Part shown: piece by piece, positions 41,115 through 52,250 of the stretch
Layout: every line of letters begins with the position of its first letter
Numbering within the stretch: position 1 is the first letter of the stretch
From: Acheta domesticus
Lineage: Eukaryota > Arthropoda > Insecta > Orthoptera > Gryllidae
Direction: 5' to 3'
NCBI GenBank assembly: GCA_031308135.1
Contig: JAHLJT010008446.1
Coordinates: forward strand, 160,909,504-160,973,503
Length of the DNA stretch: 64,000 nt
Position numbers and translations under genes: made by a program
The notes under the pieces: generated by a model
What the model saw: the letters and a program-made list of their open reading frames with translations, nothing else
Database searches by the model: none
Told to the model about the DNA's origin: nothing

Positions 41115-42640
41115 GTATTTAACGGTATAAGCTTAAGGGCATCGACTTATCCCACCAAGGCCCTAGTCAGCTTCGATCCCCAATGCGAATGTTTTTTTAA
41201 AATTATTTGAATGAAATTTTGTTTTCTGGGGAACTTTACAAAAAGTTGGTGAGAAAATTCGTTTTTCCCCTGTAATTCTTGAACTGAAGGTAGTGTACGT
41301 ATTTTAAGTGATGCACAATCACTTTCCAAAATGGATAAATGCAAAGGGCAGAAAAGTATCGAAGTTTCTGCGTGTTTCTTGTTTTTTTCGAATTGAAAAA
41401 ATGGCGGAATTTTTTTTCAATAGCTTTTGAACCTGGGCTGGTAAAAATTTTCTTAAGGGTGGTCAAACGTTGTCAAACGATGGAGAAACGAATCGACAAA
41501 AAAATTGCATTTTAAAACCATCTTTATGATTTCTGGGTGCAGTCGAATACGTTTTTCGCGAATATCTGCTAGAGGAAACGTGGTAAAAATAATGTAGTTA
41601 GTGATTAAAAGTGGTCAATGGACAAAGGAAACTCTTTTCAAATTTTGGTAGTTTTAATGTTTTGGGGAAAATCTTGTAATTTCGTAAAATCGTGAAGTTG
41701 TCCCGAAAAAATTGTTTTGCTTTAATTTGTGAACGGAGGTTGGTAAACATTTTCTAAGGGGTCGTCAAACGTGGTCAAACGATGGACAAACTTATGCATA
41801 AAAAAATCTGTATTTTGAATTTTTTTGGCCTTCTTCAGGGTGGTCCATTCACCACTTTCAAAGGCTAGCGCTCATCAACGGATTATGCCGCTTAGCGCAG
41901 CCGTGACCGGATGTCCGAACTTTGCGCTTCGCGGAAAGACACTAAGCGGAAATGATACTTCTAGAATTCTCGCACTCCCAAATATGGTAGATGGGTGGGA
42001 CACAGAAGTCCGGTGGTGAATGTAGCCGAGATTCAATTTCATTCTGAGCAAAATTAGCGACGAGCACGCGTCGAGCTGCCACTCCGGCTCGTGAGGGAGA
42101 GCGTGGCAACTGCCGCAGTCGCGAAGTGCGAGACCTGCACATGGTATTGGCTAAGATCGTCATCTTATGGAGTGGTGCCGAGGAAACATTAATGTTCCAC
42201 CCTCCACATAATAAGTCGGCTTAAGTTGTGTGGTGACGGGTGGTTGCGTGGACGCTGCTACAGCCCATTCGTCTGGTAATCCGCCGGCGGTCCATAACCG
42301 CCCCCGTCCACTTGGCTGGCGGGTACCTGCCGCTGCTGCCGCCACCGCCACCACCGCCACCGCTGCAGCCTTGTGCGGCCGCAATCTTTGCTGGTCGGGG
42401 CGAAAGGATCGCTCGCTTACCTGCTCACTTCGTCAAGGACATCTAACGGGGTATAATGGACTGTTGCGTCAGCGACACGCGTTGTTTGTAGTAGTTGTTG
42501 TTTTTTATTGCTAGGCGGGCCGCGAGTTGGCCGTGTAATCTAAACGTTTACATGAAATTATAATGCTATTTGAACAGAAAGAAGAATCTGCTTTACTGCA
42601 ATGCATGTTTGCTCCTACCCGCATCCCCCGAAGTTAGAAG
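41115..42640. other. Unassigned DNA with a repeated 80-base motif and a GC-rich patch
   Basis: No gene recognised. Two copies of a motif ending GTCAAACGATGGACAAAC lie at about 41425-41490 and 41715-41795, with a third at 38045-38120. A GC-rich patch (42060-42140 and 42280-42370, with a CCGCCACCGCCA run) could be a CpG island, but no exon is evident. Confidence 0.5.
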
Positions 42641-42789
42641 AATAGGGTAAAATTAATTAATAATCCTTCCTCCATAAATGATAAGGGTAAGGGATTAATA
42701 TAATATAATGACATTTTTGTGTTGTATGGAATGTTGTGAATGAGAGTTAAGAAGTCTCCCTTAATGGGTCGTTTTCCTATACCAATTAG

Positions 42790-43560
42790 TGATTAATTTA
42801 TCCCTTTGATTACTGATGGTGACATCCGGGTAGTTGATAGAACATTTTTGTTGAATTTCGTATGTAAAACATATTTTCGATGGTAATCATTGAACATAAC
42901 AATTATGTTGTTGACTTGTTTAGCTGGAATGATACAGAGTATGTCATATACGTACCTACAATAAAAAATAGGTTTAAAATTCAGGTTGTTCAAACAGTGA
43001 TTTTCTAATTCTTTCATGACTAATTTAGCAAACGTGGGAGACAAAGTGGATCCCATGGGTGATCCTTCAATTTGTTGATAAATCCTATGGTTAAAAGTGA
43101 AGAAATTGGAGTTGAGAATAAGGTTGAGAGCTATATCAATTTCATCTTGTAGGATAAAACAATGTGGTTGAATCAGATGCCATTTATTATGTATGCTTTG
43201 GATCACTAATTGGTTAGGGATACTGATAAACAGGGATTGGACATCAAGTGATATCATTAAATGGTTGGATGGCACATGAATTTCATGGATCTTGGTAATG
43301 AGATCATAGGAATTCTTTATAGAGAAATTATCAGAAACTAAACTGTGTTTAAATCTACTGAATAAGAATTTGGATAAATTGTAAAGGGGGTTACCTATTC
43401 TTGAAATGGTAACTCTAAAAGGTGTGCCTTCTTTATGTATTTTGGGGAGATCATATGCTTTGGAGAGGTTGGCTAAAGTTATGAAAAGTTTCTGATGTTC
43501 ATAATTAGAAATGTAATGTTTAGTTTTCCACCTGTTGGGTAAGTCTGTCTGATCTTTATT
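42790..43560 (-). pseudogene. Penelope-like reverse transcriptase relic, second lineage
   Basis: Minus strand. AYDLPKIHKEGTPFRVTISR (about 43460-43400) is the Penelope LPKIHK block, followed by NPLYNLSKFL, HLMISLDVQSLFISIP (about 43260-43210, motif A with its Asp), IEGSPMGSTLSPTFAKLVM (about 43070-43015, motif B), and FYCRYVYDILCII (about 42965-42925, motif C). In motif C the first catalytic Asp is Tyr (YVYD instead of YVDD). The frame is open from about 43275 to 42793. The sequence differs clearly from the copy at 22320-23416, so it is a separate lineage. The GIY-YIG domain was not found. Confidence 0.75.
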
Positions 43561-44150
43561 TTGTGAATAGGATTGATTTGGGAAATTGTATAAGTTTGGT
43601 GATCACTCAAATTTTTTGTCACTTTCTCTATATAATCTCGTTTATCTATTGCCACAGTAATATTTCCCTCTCAGCTATAGTAAAAAGAATATCAGGATGC
43701 AATTTACTAAATTTGGAAGTAAAGTTAATATTATGTAGTGTGATATAATTCATGTAATTAAGATGTTAGGTTTGTGATTCTCTTTTGTCGGCTTTTTGAA
43801 TGATTTTAACAAATTCATTTCTAATTATCTTCTGTGTACTAAATAAATATTAGATTCAAATTGTTTGATGAGTTCAATTTGATCTTTATTGTCAAAAAAA
43901 GGTTTGTTAGGTCAAAATGATTTACCTAAAGATATAATATTGACTACTTCTTGTGATATGTTGGTGCTACATAAATTTATAAACCATTTATCTCTAAATT
44001 CACGTTTTACTGACTTACGTACTTTATACGTACTTACGTAAGTATTATTATATTTTTTTCAAATTTTGGCATTTTAGAACGAAAGGTGATAAAATGTAAT
44101 TTGACCAATGTAATGTAAGAATGTAATTTCACTAAGGACTAAGGCTAAGG
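43561..44150. other. AT-rich DNA upstream of the Penelope relic
   Basis: Probably the decayed 5' part of the minus-strand Penelope-like element, but no block is clear enough to name. Around 44015-44050 the sequence forms short palindromes of the ACTTACGTAAGT type. Confidence 0.4.
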
Positions 44151-44995
44151 ACAATGAAGACAAGCTCAAAGTCCCCCCGAACCAAAGCGGCTAGTTCATC
44201 AGAGAAAGGGAGGGTGGTCGGTGGCGTAACTACACTAGTGACATGGCGAGTGAGCCTTTAAATCTGTGCTGTCCCCGCTGTCGTGCGGGTAGGGAGTATT
44301 GCAAGGCCAAGGGAAGGAAACCTCTGACAGAAAATCATGGACAGAAAATTCACTGAAAGGCGTGATGATGCAGCTCTAGAGCATTAAATATCCAGAAAAA
44401 TGTAAACTTCGATTTCACATCGGAATTTGAAAAAAAAATATACGACGACTCCAGCAAAGGAAACGGTACTTGAATGATGTTGGAGCATCCAAGGCCTAAG
44501 AACAAAAGAAGAGGTTTTGAATCAGCTTTCTCTTCTATTTGGACACAGCTGAGCGAGACAAAAAAGAAGGAAACGACATTAATATTTCTGTAAAGGAGTA
44601 AAGAAGCAAAATGCTATCAGAGCTGGTGTCTCCTTCGCTGTAAAAAAGAAATGGAAAAATAATATACAATAGACAGGGTACATGAATGAAAAAAATATTA
44701 CACTAGAACTGCAGATATTTTGGTAATAATTGAAATATACCCACTGCGAATGATTTAACTATTGAAATCAAGGAAGAATTCTTCAAGATGCCAGAAATAT
44801 TAGATAATGTTGGAAATAGGAAAGAAATTGCACGTTTTGGGGATTTTAATAGACAAGTGAGAACTAAAGAAAATTATATGTCTGTAAAATTTGGAGAAAA
44901 TGTATTAAACGACATCAGATGGTAGCTGGGTTCCAAGAAAAATGGATTTAAATCTGTAATAGACTATCTAATCTCCAAATAATATACCATTATAA
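44150..44995 (+). pseudogene. RTE-type AP endonuclease fragment, second copy
   Basis: Plus strand. Blocks in shifting frames are SETKKKGNDI (about 44545-44580), AGVSFAVKKKWKNN (about 44615-44660), NDLTIEIKEEFF (about 44745-44785), ILDNVGNRKEIARFGDFNRQ (about 44800-44860, the GDxN block) and FGENVLND with SVIDYLISK (about 44890-44985). These parallel the endonuclease at 39970-40856. The leader around 44290-44340 also resembles the 5' region of that element. It is too decayed to be functional. Confidence 0.6.
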
Positions 44996-44999
44996 AATC

Positions 45000-46060
45000 A
45001 TGAATGTAAGAGTAAAACGAGACGCTATCTGTGAATCAGATGGCCATCTACTGAAAGCCAGTGTCATTTGAAATGTTCACTTCCGTGCGCAGCGGTGACT
45101 TCTTCACCAGTGGTAGCCGCTCGCGCCCCTCCCATCTCCAGAAATTACTAGCCTTTTAATTTTCATAAACACTTTCTTGTGTATGGATATCAACTATACA
45201 CTTTCAGTTTACTCGACACATGTTTAAAACAAAAACACATTTTAGAATGGCAAATAAAGATATTGTTTCCCGCCTCCATCAACCATCCTGTCCATACGAA
45301 GTTTAGAATCCTTGTTCTTGTTGCTATGCCTTCCCACCAAGACAAAAACAATTACCGTCGTCTTCCTTTGTCAACTGCTATATAATGTTATTTCGTTTTC
45401 ACGCTTACTTTTAATAGTACTCGATCCCACTACCTTTCCGTAATTAATTCTGATTTTTTGTTATTTTATTAATTTTCAATCCCTTTCAAAATATTTTACA
45501 GCTATTATTTATATCATGAACTTTCATCTTATTGCGTTCGATTGTTTTTCGCAAATATTGTTCTTTTTGATTTTCTTCCAAAATTTAATGTTTATAAGAA
45601 TGTTTATAACTTTAACCCCCTCTATATTTACTTATCCTGGTCTGCCTTTTGTTCAACTCAGTTCCTCAGCTCCGGCTCAGTATAAATAAATACCACTGTT
45701 TTTCAAATTCCTTCACTTGTTTATTGCAATCATGTCGTTTCTATTAAAACTAATTAATTATTGTTTTGACGATTCCATATGGATCGTCACGATACGTTCC
45801 ATTAATAAAATATTAAATAAGAAAAATTGCACAGATTACAGGGGAATTAGTATTACATCCAGAGCCGGATTTACTGTGTTCAAGTACCACTTCTGCAACA
45901 CTTTGGTGGGGGCCGTTTGTTGTGTGAATTTCAGAAAAATATAAAAACGCTTTAATCTATTAATTGTTGGTAAATAAATTATACATACAAGCATTTAACT
46001 GTGTTAAAATTATTAATTTGTGATAAGCGTGTAATACATGCATTTCACTATGTTAAAGGG
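45000..46060. other. Mostly unassigned DNA with a small RT scrap
   Basis: At 45816-45860 (plus) the frame reads KKNCTDYRGISI, resembling the NYRGISL block at the start of RTE-type RT domains; it is about 15 residues only. The remainder is AT-rich with no recognisable features. Confidence 0.4.
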
Positions 46061-47060
46061 GGTACTGTGACGCTCCAATCGGACGCGTCCCAATAAGTTT
46101 TAATATACTGAACAAAATAACCGGAATTGACATATTTTAGTAAAGAAACGAGCAGTTGAAGGTGCAATGGTGGAGGTGTAAAATGTTACTTATTTCTAAT
46201 AATGCAAGGAACTATGCTGTTAACAGACCTGTGAGAAGTAAATGAGTAAACAAAGAACATTTAGGAAGTAAAAAGACAGTCGCACGAATTCAATATTATT
46301 TTGAAATAACGAAAAACTGTAATTGAATAAATGTTCATATATTAGGCAAAGATAATTGCATGTGTTTTACACGTGATGAGTGATTACATAAACGTTTTAA
46401 ATATAACAAGACTAGGAATTTGGGAAAGGGAAAAACAATTAATATTATTATGTGGATTTTTAATTAGAAATTATTGCAAGGAAGAAATTAGAGAAATATA
46501 AAGACATTTGTAAAATGGAAAGTGAAAAGGTCCAGTGGGTTTGACAAAGAGAAGAGCTGTCCTTTGCTTCAAACTGCGCGGTGTAGAAAGGGCAATGCAA
46601 CAATGCATATGGACAGACGAGTTTGTGATTTTGGACTGGCAACATCGTGGTCGAGGTCGAGTCTTCGAGTCACGCTGAATTTTTATGGAAGTTTTAGACC
46701 AAGGAAAAATGACACTTTTAGTACGTGTATTATTAATTCGGGAGTGCTTTGGAACGAAGGAGAATATGGTAAATGGAACGAAAAACAGACACGGACGCAG
46801 GCATTGGCAGCGGTCGGGGACGGCGCCATTACCGCCATTCCAGTGAGATCAACAATCAGGGAGGTGACACAATTTTTATCAAACAAAATTATAACAAGGC
46901 CAAGATTTGTGATTAGGTTAAGAATAATGTAAAATGGCCATTAGAATCATTCCAGTACTTAAAAGGAGTGCACACGTGTTAATGGAAATATAAATAAAAT
47001 CTGTATGAATGTGTGAATGATATTTGGATTTTTTATCTACGTAAGTTGTTTATGTTATAT
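46060..47060 (+). other. Possible LTR-like segment
   Basis: AAAGGGGGTACTGTGACG at about 46054-46072 looks like a polypurine tract followed by an LTR start (TGTGACG), and AATAAA at about 46992 could be a polyadenylation signal. No matching end or second LTR copy was found. An open frame of 136 codons (46522-46932, plus) resembles no known protein. The assignment is weak. Confidence 0.25.
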
Positions 47061-47146
47061 ATATACAGGTTGGCCGGGGAGGAAACGTGGAAACTTCGAA
47101 AATACGCTCTTAAGACAATTCTAAGCATATTTTGTCTAATAAACCA

Positions 47147-47494
47147 CGCGGATATTCCGTATGGTTGAGCCACAATAAACACTCAAACGTTGGTTTGAAA
47201 AATGTATTTCTAGGAAAAAATTTGCATTACAGAAGCATAGAAACACGTCAGAAACATTTAAATTGTTTATTATTTACAAAAGAAATGAATATATTTGTTC
47301 AGAAAGAAAAATTAAGCGAGAAATAAAATAACACCCAATTTACACAATTCAACTCATTTTTCATTTCTCGCTTAATTTTTCTGTCTGAGCAAAAAGATTA
47401 ATTTCTTTTGTAAATAATAAACAATTTACAGAAATCATTTTTTCAAACCAATTTTTGAGTGCTTATTGGAGCTCTACCATTCGGAATATCCGCG
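47147..47494. repeat. Fold-back inverted repeat
   Basis: The left arm (47147-47323) and right arm (47358-47494) are reverse complements over most of their length, from CGCGGATATTCCG at the outside to AAAAATTAAGCGAGAAAT near the loop. The left arm has an extra 45-50 base segment around 47210-47265. The loop is about 35 bases. It directly adjoins repeat family F. Confidence 0.8.
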
Positions 47495-47502
47495 TTCATT
47501 TT

Positions 47503-49210
47503 TATTTATCACTTGCATTTTACGAGATAGTTGAGGTAACTTAGTTTTTTCAAATGGAATTATACATATTTTTTCAGTCCATTATGACAAGCGTAAAGAC
47601 ACGAATCCAATGATATTCATATTGTCATATGTTAAATAAAAAGTTTTTTGAGTAATTTTGATATTTGCGACTGGGGTTTAACGGACACTTTGAATAGTCC
47701 ATCACACAAGCAGTGGCGAAGCGTCAGGGTAGGCGGAGTAAGCTGAGCTATCCCTAAAAATCTTGAAGAAGGCGGGAAATATATCTTCACTAAAAAAAGA
47801 AAATTGTCAATTTATAATGTTATTTTAGCCAATTTATACCGTAAAGTATGCGCACCAAGTTCATTCTTCTGTTCTTATGCGCATTCAATGCGAAGTGTCT
47901 TTGTCGCCGCCCGGTGCATCGGGCAGGCTGGGGAGTGAGGCTGAGGCCGTTCCGCTTACCACTGGAAGACAGTTTGTGGGCAAGGGACGGGGCGCGGGGA
48001 AGTGAGCGCGCATGCGCATTGAGAAGCTAGCCCGGTTATTCGGTAGGCCGGCCTTACAACTGGCTAAGTAATTTCAACTCCTGCCGGCAGGCGCTCTCTT
48101 CACCATAAGCTTGCGTGGAACTTCCGGAAATGTCCACTAGAGGTCATTGAGCAACTTCAAATATCACTACTAACAAAAGTAAAAACATTTATTTATTCCA
48201 AATTTCAGTATTAGTATTCCTCTGTCGCTAATTCATTAAGTACAATATTGAGAATGTTAACTCTTTTCTCCCACATCATTTAGCATTGGTTTACCTCTTA
48301 ATAAAACAAGATCATTTAAAAAAGCGTTGATTTCAAGCATTTATGGGTTGGTATCGCGGCGTGTGAATCCCCCTGTAGTATTGTATTCTGGAAAGATCAA
48401 ACAGGATCTGATCAGTGTAATTTCATTTCGTAAGTTGACTGAAAGCGTATTCGTGTGTAGGTTACAAGTGAAATGTCATTGACCTGCAATGTCACTGTGT
48501 CTCATTGACAATGAGCACTCTGAAACAATTAAAACTCATTAACGTAATTCTAAATCAAATAACACTCTTCAACTTGGCTACTATTTTAATAGAAAAGACA
48601 ATTTCGTGTACGTGTTCGCAAGATGATATGTTTAAAGAAAGAGTTGAATTTTTCTGAAGAAAACCAGGTATTTAGAATTAATTTACAAAAAACTGTACAA
48701 ACAAGGAGTATACATCTATTATAAATAAGCATAACTATTTACAATTTTTTTTCAATCCTGCAGTAGGCTTATTCTTGATCTGAGTATTGTTGCATGATTG
48801 AAATAATAATAATAATAATAATAATAATTAATATTATTATTATTAAATTTGTAGTCTTTTGATCTCTATCTTCTAAATATTCGATATTTCATAAATTAAG
48901 TACAAATATGTGTTTTTACAATATGTTCGTGACTCAGCTTATCCAAAAATTAACCTCACGCTTCGCCACTGCACACAAGGTCACGCAGCGCTCCACCAGC
49001 ACAGGCGCGCTTGAGGAAGGGAAAGGAAGGAAGGGCAGGGATTTTATTTGAAGACAAGAATATTCACAAAACCATTGCAGTTTTTTTCTGAACTGTGCTT
49101 TCCATCCTTCCACTTTTTCAGATTTTTGTCTTTCTTTGATTGAAGGAATTGAAGGACGGAAAAGAAGAATTTGTCATAAGGATGTATTGAAAGCTGCTAA
49201 CGGGATCTTA
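47503..49210 (+). repeat. Repeat family F, copy 1, interrupted by a hAT-type element
   Basis: 47503-47710 and 48980-49210 together match, in order, the reverse complement of 51720-52110: TTTTACGAGATAG, CAGTCCATTATGACAAG, TCCAATGATATTCATATTG, GTTTAACGGA, then GTCACGCAGCGCTCC, CAAAACCATTGCA, CTGAACTGTGCTTTCCAT. No coding sense was recognised. The break is the hAT insertion at 47711-48971. Confidence 0.75.
47711..48971. mobile_element. hAT-type non-autonomous transposon, perfect 8-bp duplication
   Basis: The ends, each read inward, begin CAGTGGCGAAGCGTSAGG, and both are followed within 30 bases by a TAAGCTGAG block. CACACAAG flanks the element on both sides (47703-47710 and 48972-48979). The uninterrupted paralogue at 51911-51918 reads CTTGTGGG, the complement of the same target with one change. 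The 1,261-bp interior has a GC-rich part (47900-48070) and an AAT tract (48803-48830) but no transposase. Confidence 0.85.
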
Positions 49211-50349
49211 TTCTCGATTTTAGGAGGAAAGGATCCCTGGTTATTCAGGATTGCAAAATAATTTCTTGCTGGTGGGAACTGGGCTACTCTCCGATTTATG
49301 ATCAACAGAAGAGAAACACCTTGTATGTATAACAAACTAACAATATAATTATTTAGAGAAACAATAAACACAATTACAGAATAAAAATACATATATACAC
49401 ATCCACAAAATAAATGGTTTTGAACTCTTTGTAATCAACTGTCCGTAACTTCCCAAAGGGTATGAATTTGACACGATATAACAGGTTATAACACCACAGT
49501 ATTATACTTGTGGGGGCATAAAATAACAAAGAAAAACTTTAGACTCACTATCTTGTCAGATGAAAGAAACATCTCTCTTCCTACATTAATCGACTTACTA
49601 CCGCGCAGTGCACTGTTACAAAGAATCGAAAAATGAGAGAAACGGAAAAAATACAATTTCTTTTGCACCTTGGCCCTCTTTTTATACTGATTTTGTTAAC
49701 GAGGTGAAAACAAGAAAAAACATAAGATACTTTTCCTTTCTAATTTGCAGCTTATGCTCTCATTAACAAATTCTATTGTCTGCCTAGCATATAACATGAA
49801 ATGATCCAATAGGTAACCTAACTCACCGCAGATTTAGCTGGGAGTTGGCAAAACGTTTTTATACAAAAATTATGAACAAAATTCGTTCGACTTTCCTGTC
49901 TATTCTGGCAGCAGCGTGACCTTGCATCCAGCCGGTGGGTCGCGGCGTCTCATGTCGTACTCCGCACAGCTGTTGGCTTGGTTTTGTTCGACTTTGGCTC
50001 GCTTTACTAATTCTGCTCCTCAGTCGCAGGATCGTTGTTAGCAGGAAATATAAAAAGCTGAAAAGTCGATAAAACTTATTCTTCCCTCCATGCATAGTAT
50101 TCATACTTGTAGCCACGTGGCGCCATTACGTGATATAATATCATCGCAATCACATTCTTATTTCCTTCGCCACGCGCTCTCTTCTCTTTTTAGATTAATA
50201 GAGGTTTTTATCACAATAAATCACAAGCATCACTTACCTCTATTGAGCTGGCGTAGTATCTTTTGTGTAGAAATGTGGTGACTTCGCGTTACGTAGTGCA
50301 GCAGCTGCTTTTCCGTTCGCTTCCTCCGAACGGCTCGGCGACTCGCAGA
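49211..50349. other. Unassigned AT-rich DNA
   Basis: No recognisable protein, repeat pair or transposon end. A GC-rich patch at 50280-50350 continues, after the inverted-repeat element, at 51349-51480. Confidence 0.5.
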
Positions 50350-50352
50350 TAA

Positions 50353-51345
50353 GGCCCGCAACAGACTACGCCGAGGAATGTGTTTCCAGAAATGTGCGAC
50401 GAGAAATGTGGAAAATCGAAACAAGGGACTCTTATGGACCCCCCACACACCTGAAAGAGTTTCCTCGTTCGCCTCTGCGGAGGCGAAAGAGTTCCTCGCT
50501 CGAGTCGGTCGGCGAGCGAGTTTTCTCGGACACATTTCTACTCTTTCACTTGTTATACGATATTTGGGCGTTCACTGCCGCAGGAAAACACCAAACAGTG
50601 CAAGAACTGAGTGAGGTTATAACGTTTGGCAATAAAAGATGCGATAAACTACCAGTTTTTTAATTGTTTTCTTGAATTTTCTCTTCAAACGGAAATGAAC
50701 ACGTAAAAACTTGTATGGAAGATATTCTTATTTGTGCGAAATCCGCTCATAATGAGTAATATAAAAATAAAAATTTGAAGCAAGAAACTTGAAAGGGCAT
50801 TTTGAAAGAATTGAATTAATTTATTACTTTTCTTAATTGGTATTTATGAATGAATTTATTAATTGTGAATTTTATTATGAATTATTTTATCATTATCTAT
50901 TCATTATTCAACCAACAAATATAGTAAACTAGACCGTGGTAGAGATTACGGAGTTCAAGAAATTTTGCTGATGTACAACTTCTCCCTTATACATCACTTA
51001 ACTTCTTGTTTTTTAACATTAAATAATGATTTGTATGCAATGTAGTAGTGTGTTTCTCTCTAGGTAATTCGAACTCGTTAAACAAATGGTTTATGATTAT
51101 TGTAACAAAACAAGGATATCACGAGTAAAAATTACATCAGAGCATTTAATAAAACAAGAAATGGGACTCTCAGATGATCTCATAGCTAAACTGCGGCCAT
51201 CACTCTCGGCTTGTGGCACAAAAAGACATTTCGAGACATCGAATAACCTCTTTGTAGTGTGTGGACGCAGCCTCGCCGGCTTATTTCCACATTTCTCGTC
51301 GCACATTTCTCGCAACGCATTCCTCGGTGTAGTCTGTTGCGACCC
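50353..51345. mobile_element. PIF/Harbinger-like non-autonomous transposon with TAA duplication
   Basis: The ends, each read inward, begin GGSYCGCAACAGACTAC and continue RCCGAGGAATGYGTT and GAGAAATGTGCGACGAGAAA, about 60 bases of good inverted repeat. TAA lies outside both ends (50350-50352 and 51346-51348), matching the TWA target preference of PIF/Harbinger elements. CGAGAAATGTG recurs inside the ends. The interior encodes nothing recognisable. Placement in PIF/Harbinger rests on the duplication alone. Confidence 0.65.
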
Positions 51346-51348
51346 TAA

Positions 51349-51520
51349 GTGTTCACTCGCTCCGTCTAGGCAGTAGTCGGCATCGATTTTCCCTATCGAT
51401 CGCGACGCGTCTCGTCTGGCTACGATTGCGCTAGGCGTTCTGTGCCGGCGTTGTGGACGTATACCTTCTGTGAACGGTCACAGTATTGTAATAAAATTGT
51501 TTATAACTTCAACTCCATTT
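51349..51520 (+). other. GC-rich segment ending in AATAAA
   Basis: Together with 50280-50349 this forms a GC-rich segment split by the TAA-flanked element. It ends with TATTGTAATAAAATTG at about 51485-51500, a possible polyadenylation signal. It could be an LTR or a host 3' UTR; neither can be shown. Confidence 0.3.
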
Positions 51521-51647
51521 AATGGGATTTCATATCATATGATACGTATTAATGGGATCTTGAAACAAAGCACAATAAGAATAAATAATTAAGACTGTAC
51601 AAAAAATATTGCATATTTTGAGCAAAAAATTTCAATGTTAATAAGAA

Positions 51648-51659
51648 TATAATAATAAC

Positions 51660-51692
<33 letters not shown>
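51648..51692. repeat. (AAT)n microsatellite
   Basis: Roughly 14 units, at the end of repeat family F copy 2. Confidence 0.9.
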
Positions 51693-51694
<2 letters not shown>

Positions 51695-51719
51695 TAGAAA
51701 CCATCTTATTTCAGTACAT

Positions 51720-52250
51720 ACTACTTATGATAAATCCGTATTTTCATTCCCCAAAAAACACAAAATATCTAAAAATGGGGCAGAATGGAAAGCAGAGTTC
51801 AGGAAAAAATGCAACAGTTTTGTGAATATATAGAATATGTTTCGTATCTTCAAGTACTAAAATCCCTTCCCTTTCCCAAAAGCGCGTTTGCTGGGGGAGC
51901 ACTGCGTGACCTTGTGGGGCTGACTGTCTCATTGAAAATATCCGTTAAACAGTAGTAGCAAAAAATCAAAATTTCTCAAAAAAATGTTTATCAAACATAT
52001 AACAATATGTATATCATTGGATTTGTCTTTTTACTCTTGTCATGATGGACTGAAAAAATATATAGAGTCCCATTTGAAAAATCAAAGTTACCTCACATAT
52101 CTCGTAAAATAAACGTGATAATAGAGAAATCAATACACATATAAATTAGCCCCATTCCCTCATTCACTTTCGTGAAAACTGCATTGCAAAATCTTCAACC
52201 GTTCTAAAATTACAGGGGGAGCTAAAGTTACCTGACTCACCCATATATAT
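51720..52250 (-). repeat. Repeat family F, copy 2 (holds an empty hAT site)
   Basis: The reverse complement of this block parallels 47503-47710 plus 48980-49210 without the 1,261-bp insertion. The site corresponding to the insertion is 51911-51918. The far end carries GTAACTTTAGCTCCCCCTGT and GGTGAGTCAGGTAACTTTAG on the minus strand (about 52215-52250). Confidence 0.75.

Noticed and set aside
46066..47040. Complete LTR
   Set aside because: The start and a polyadenylation signal look right, but no matching end, second LTR or duplication could be found, so only a weak possible call was kept.
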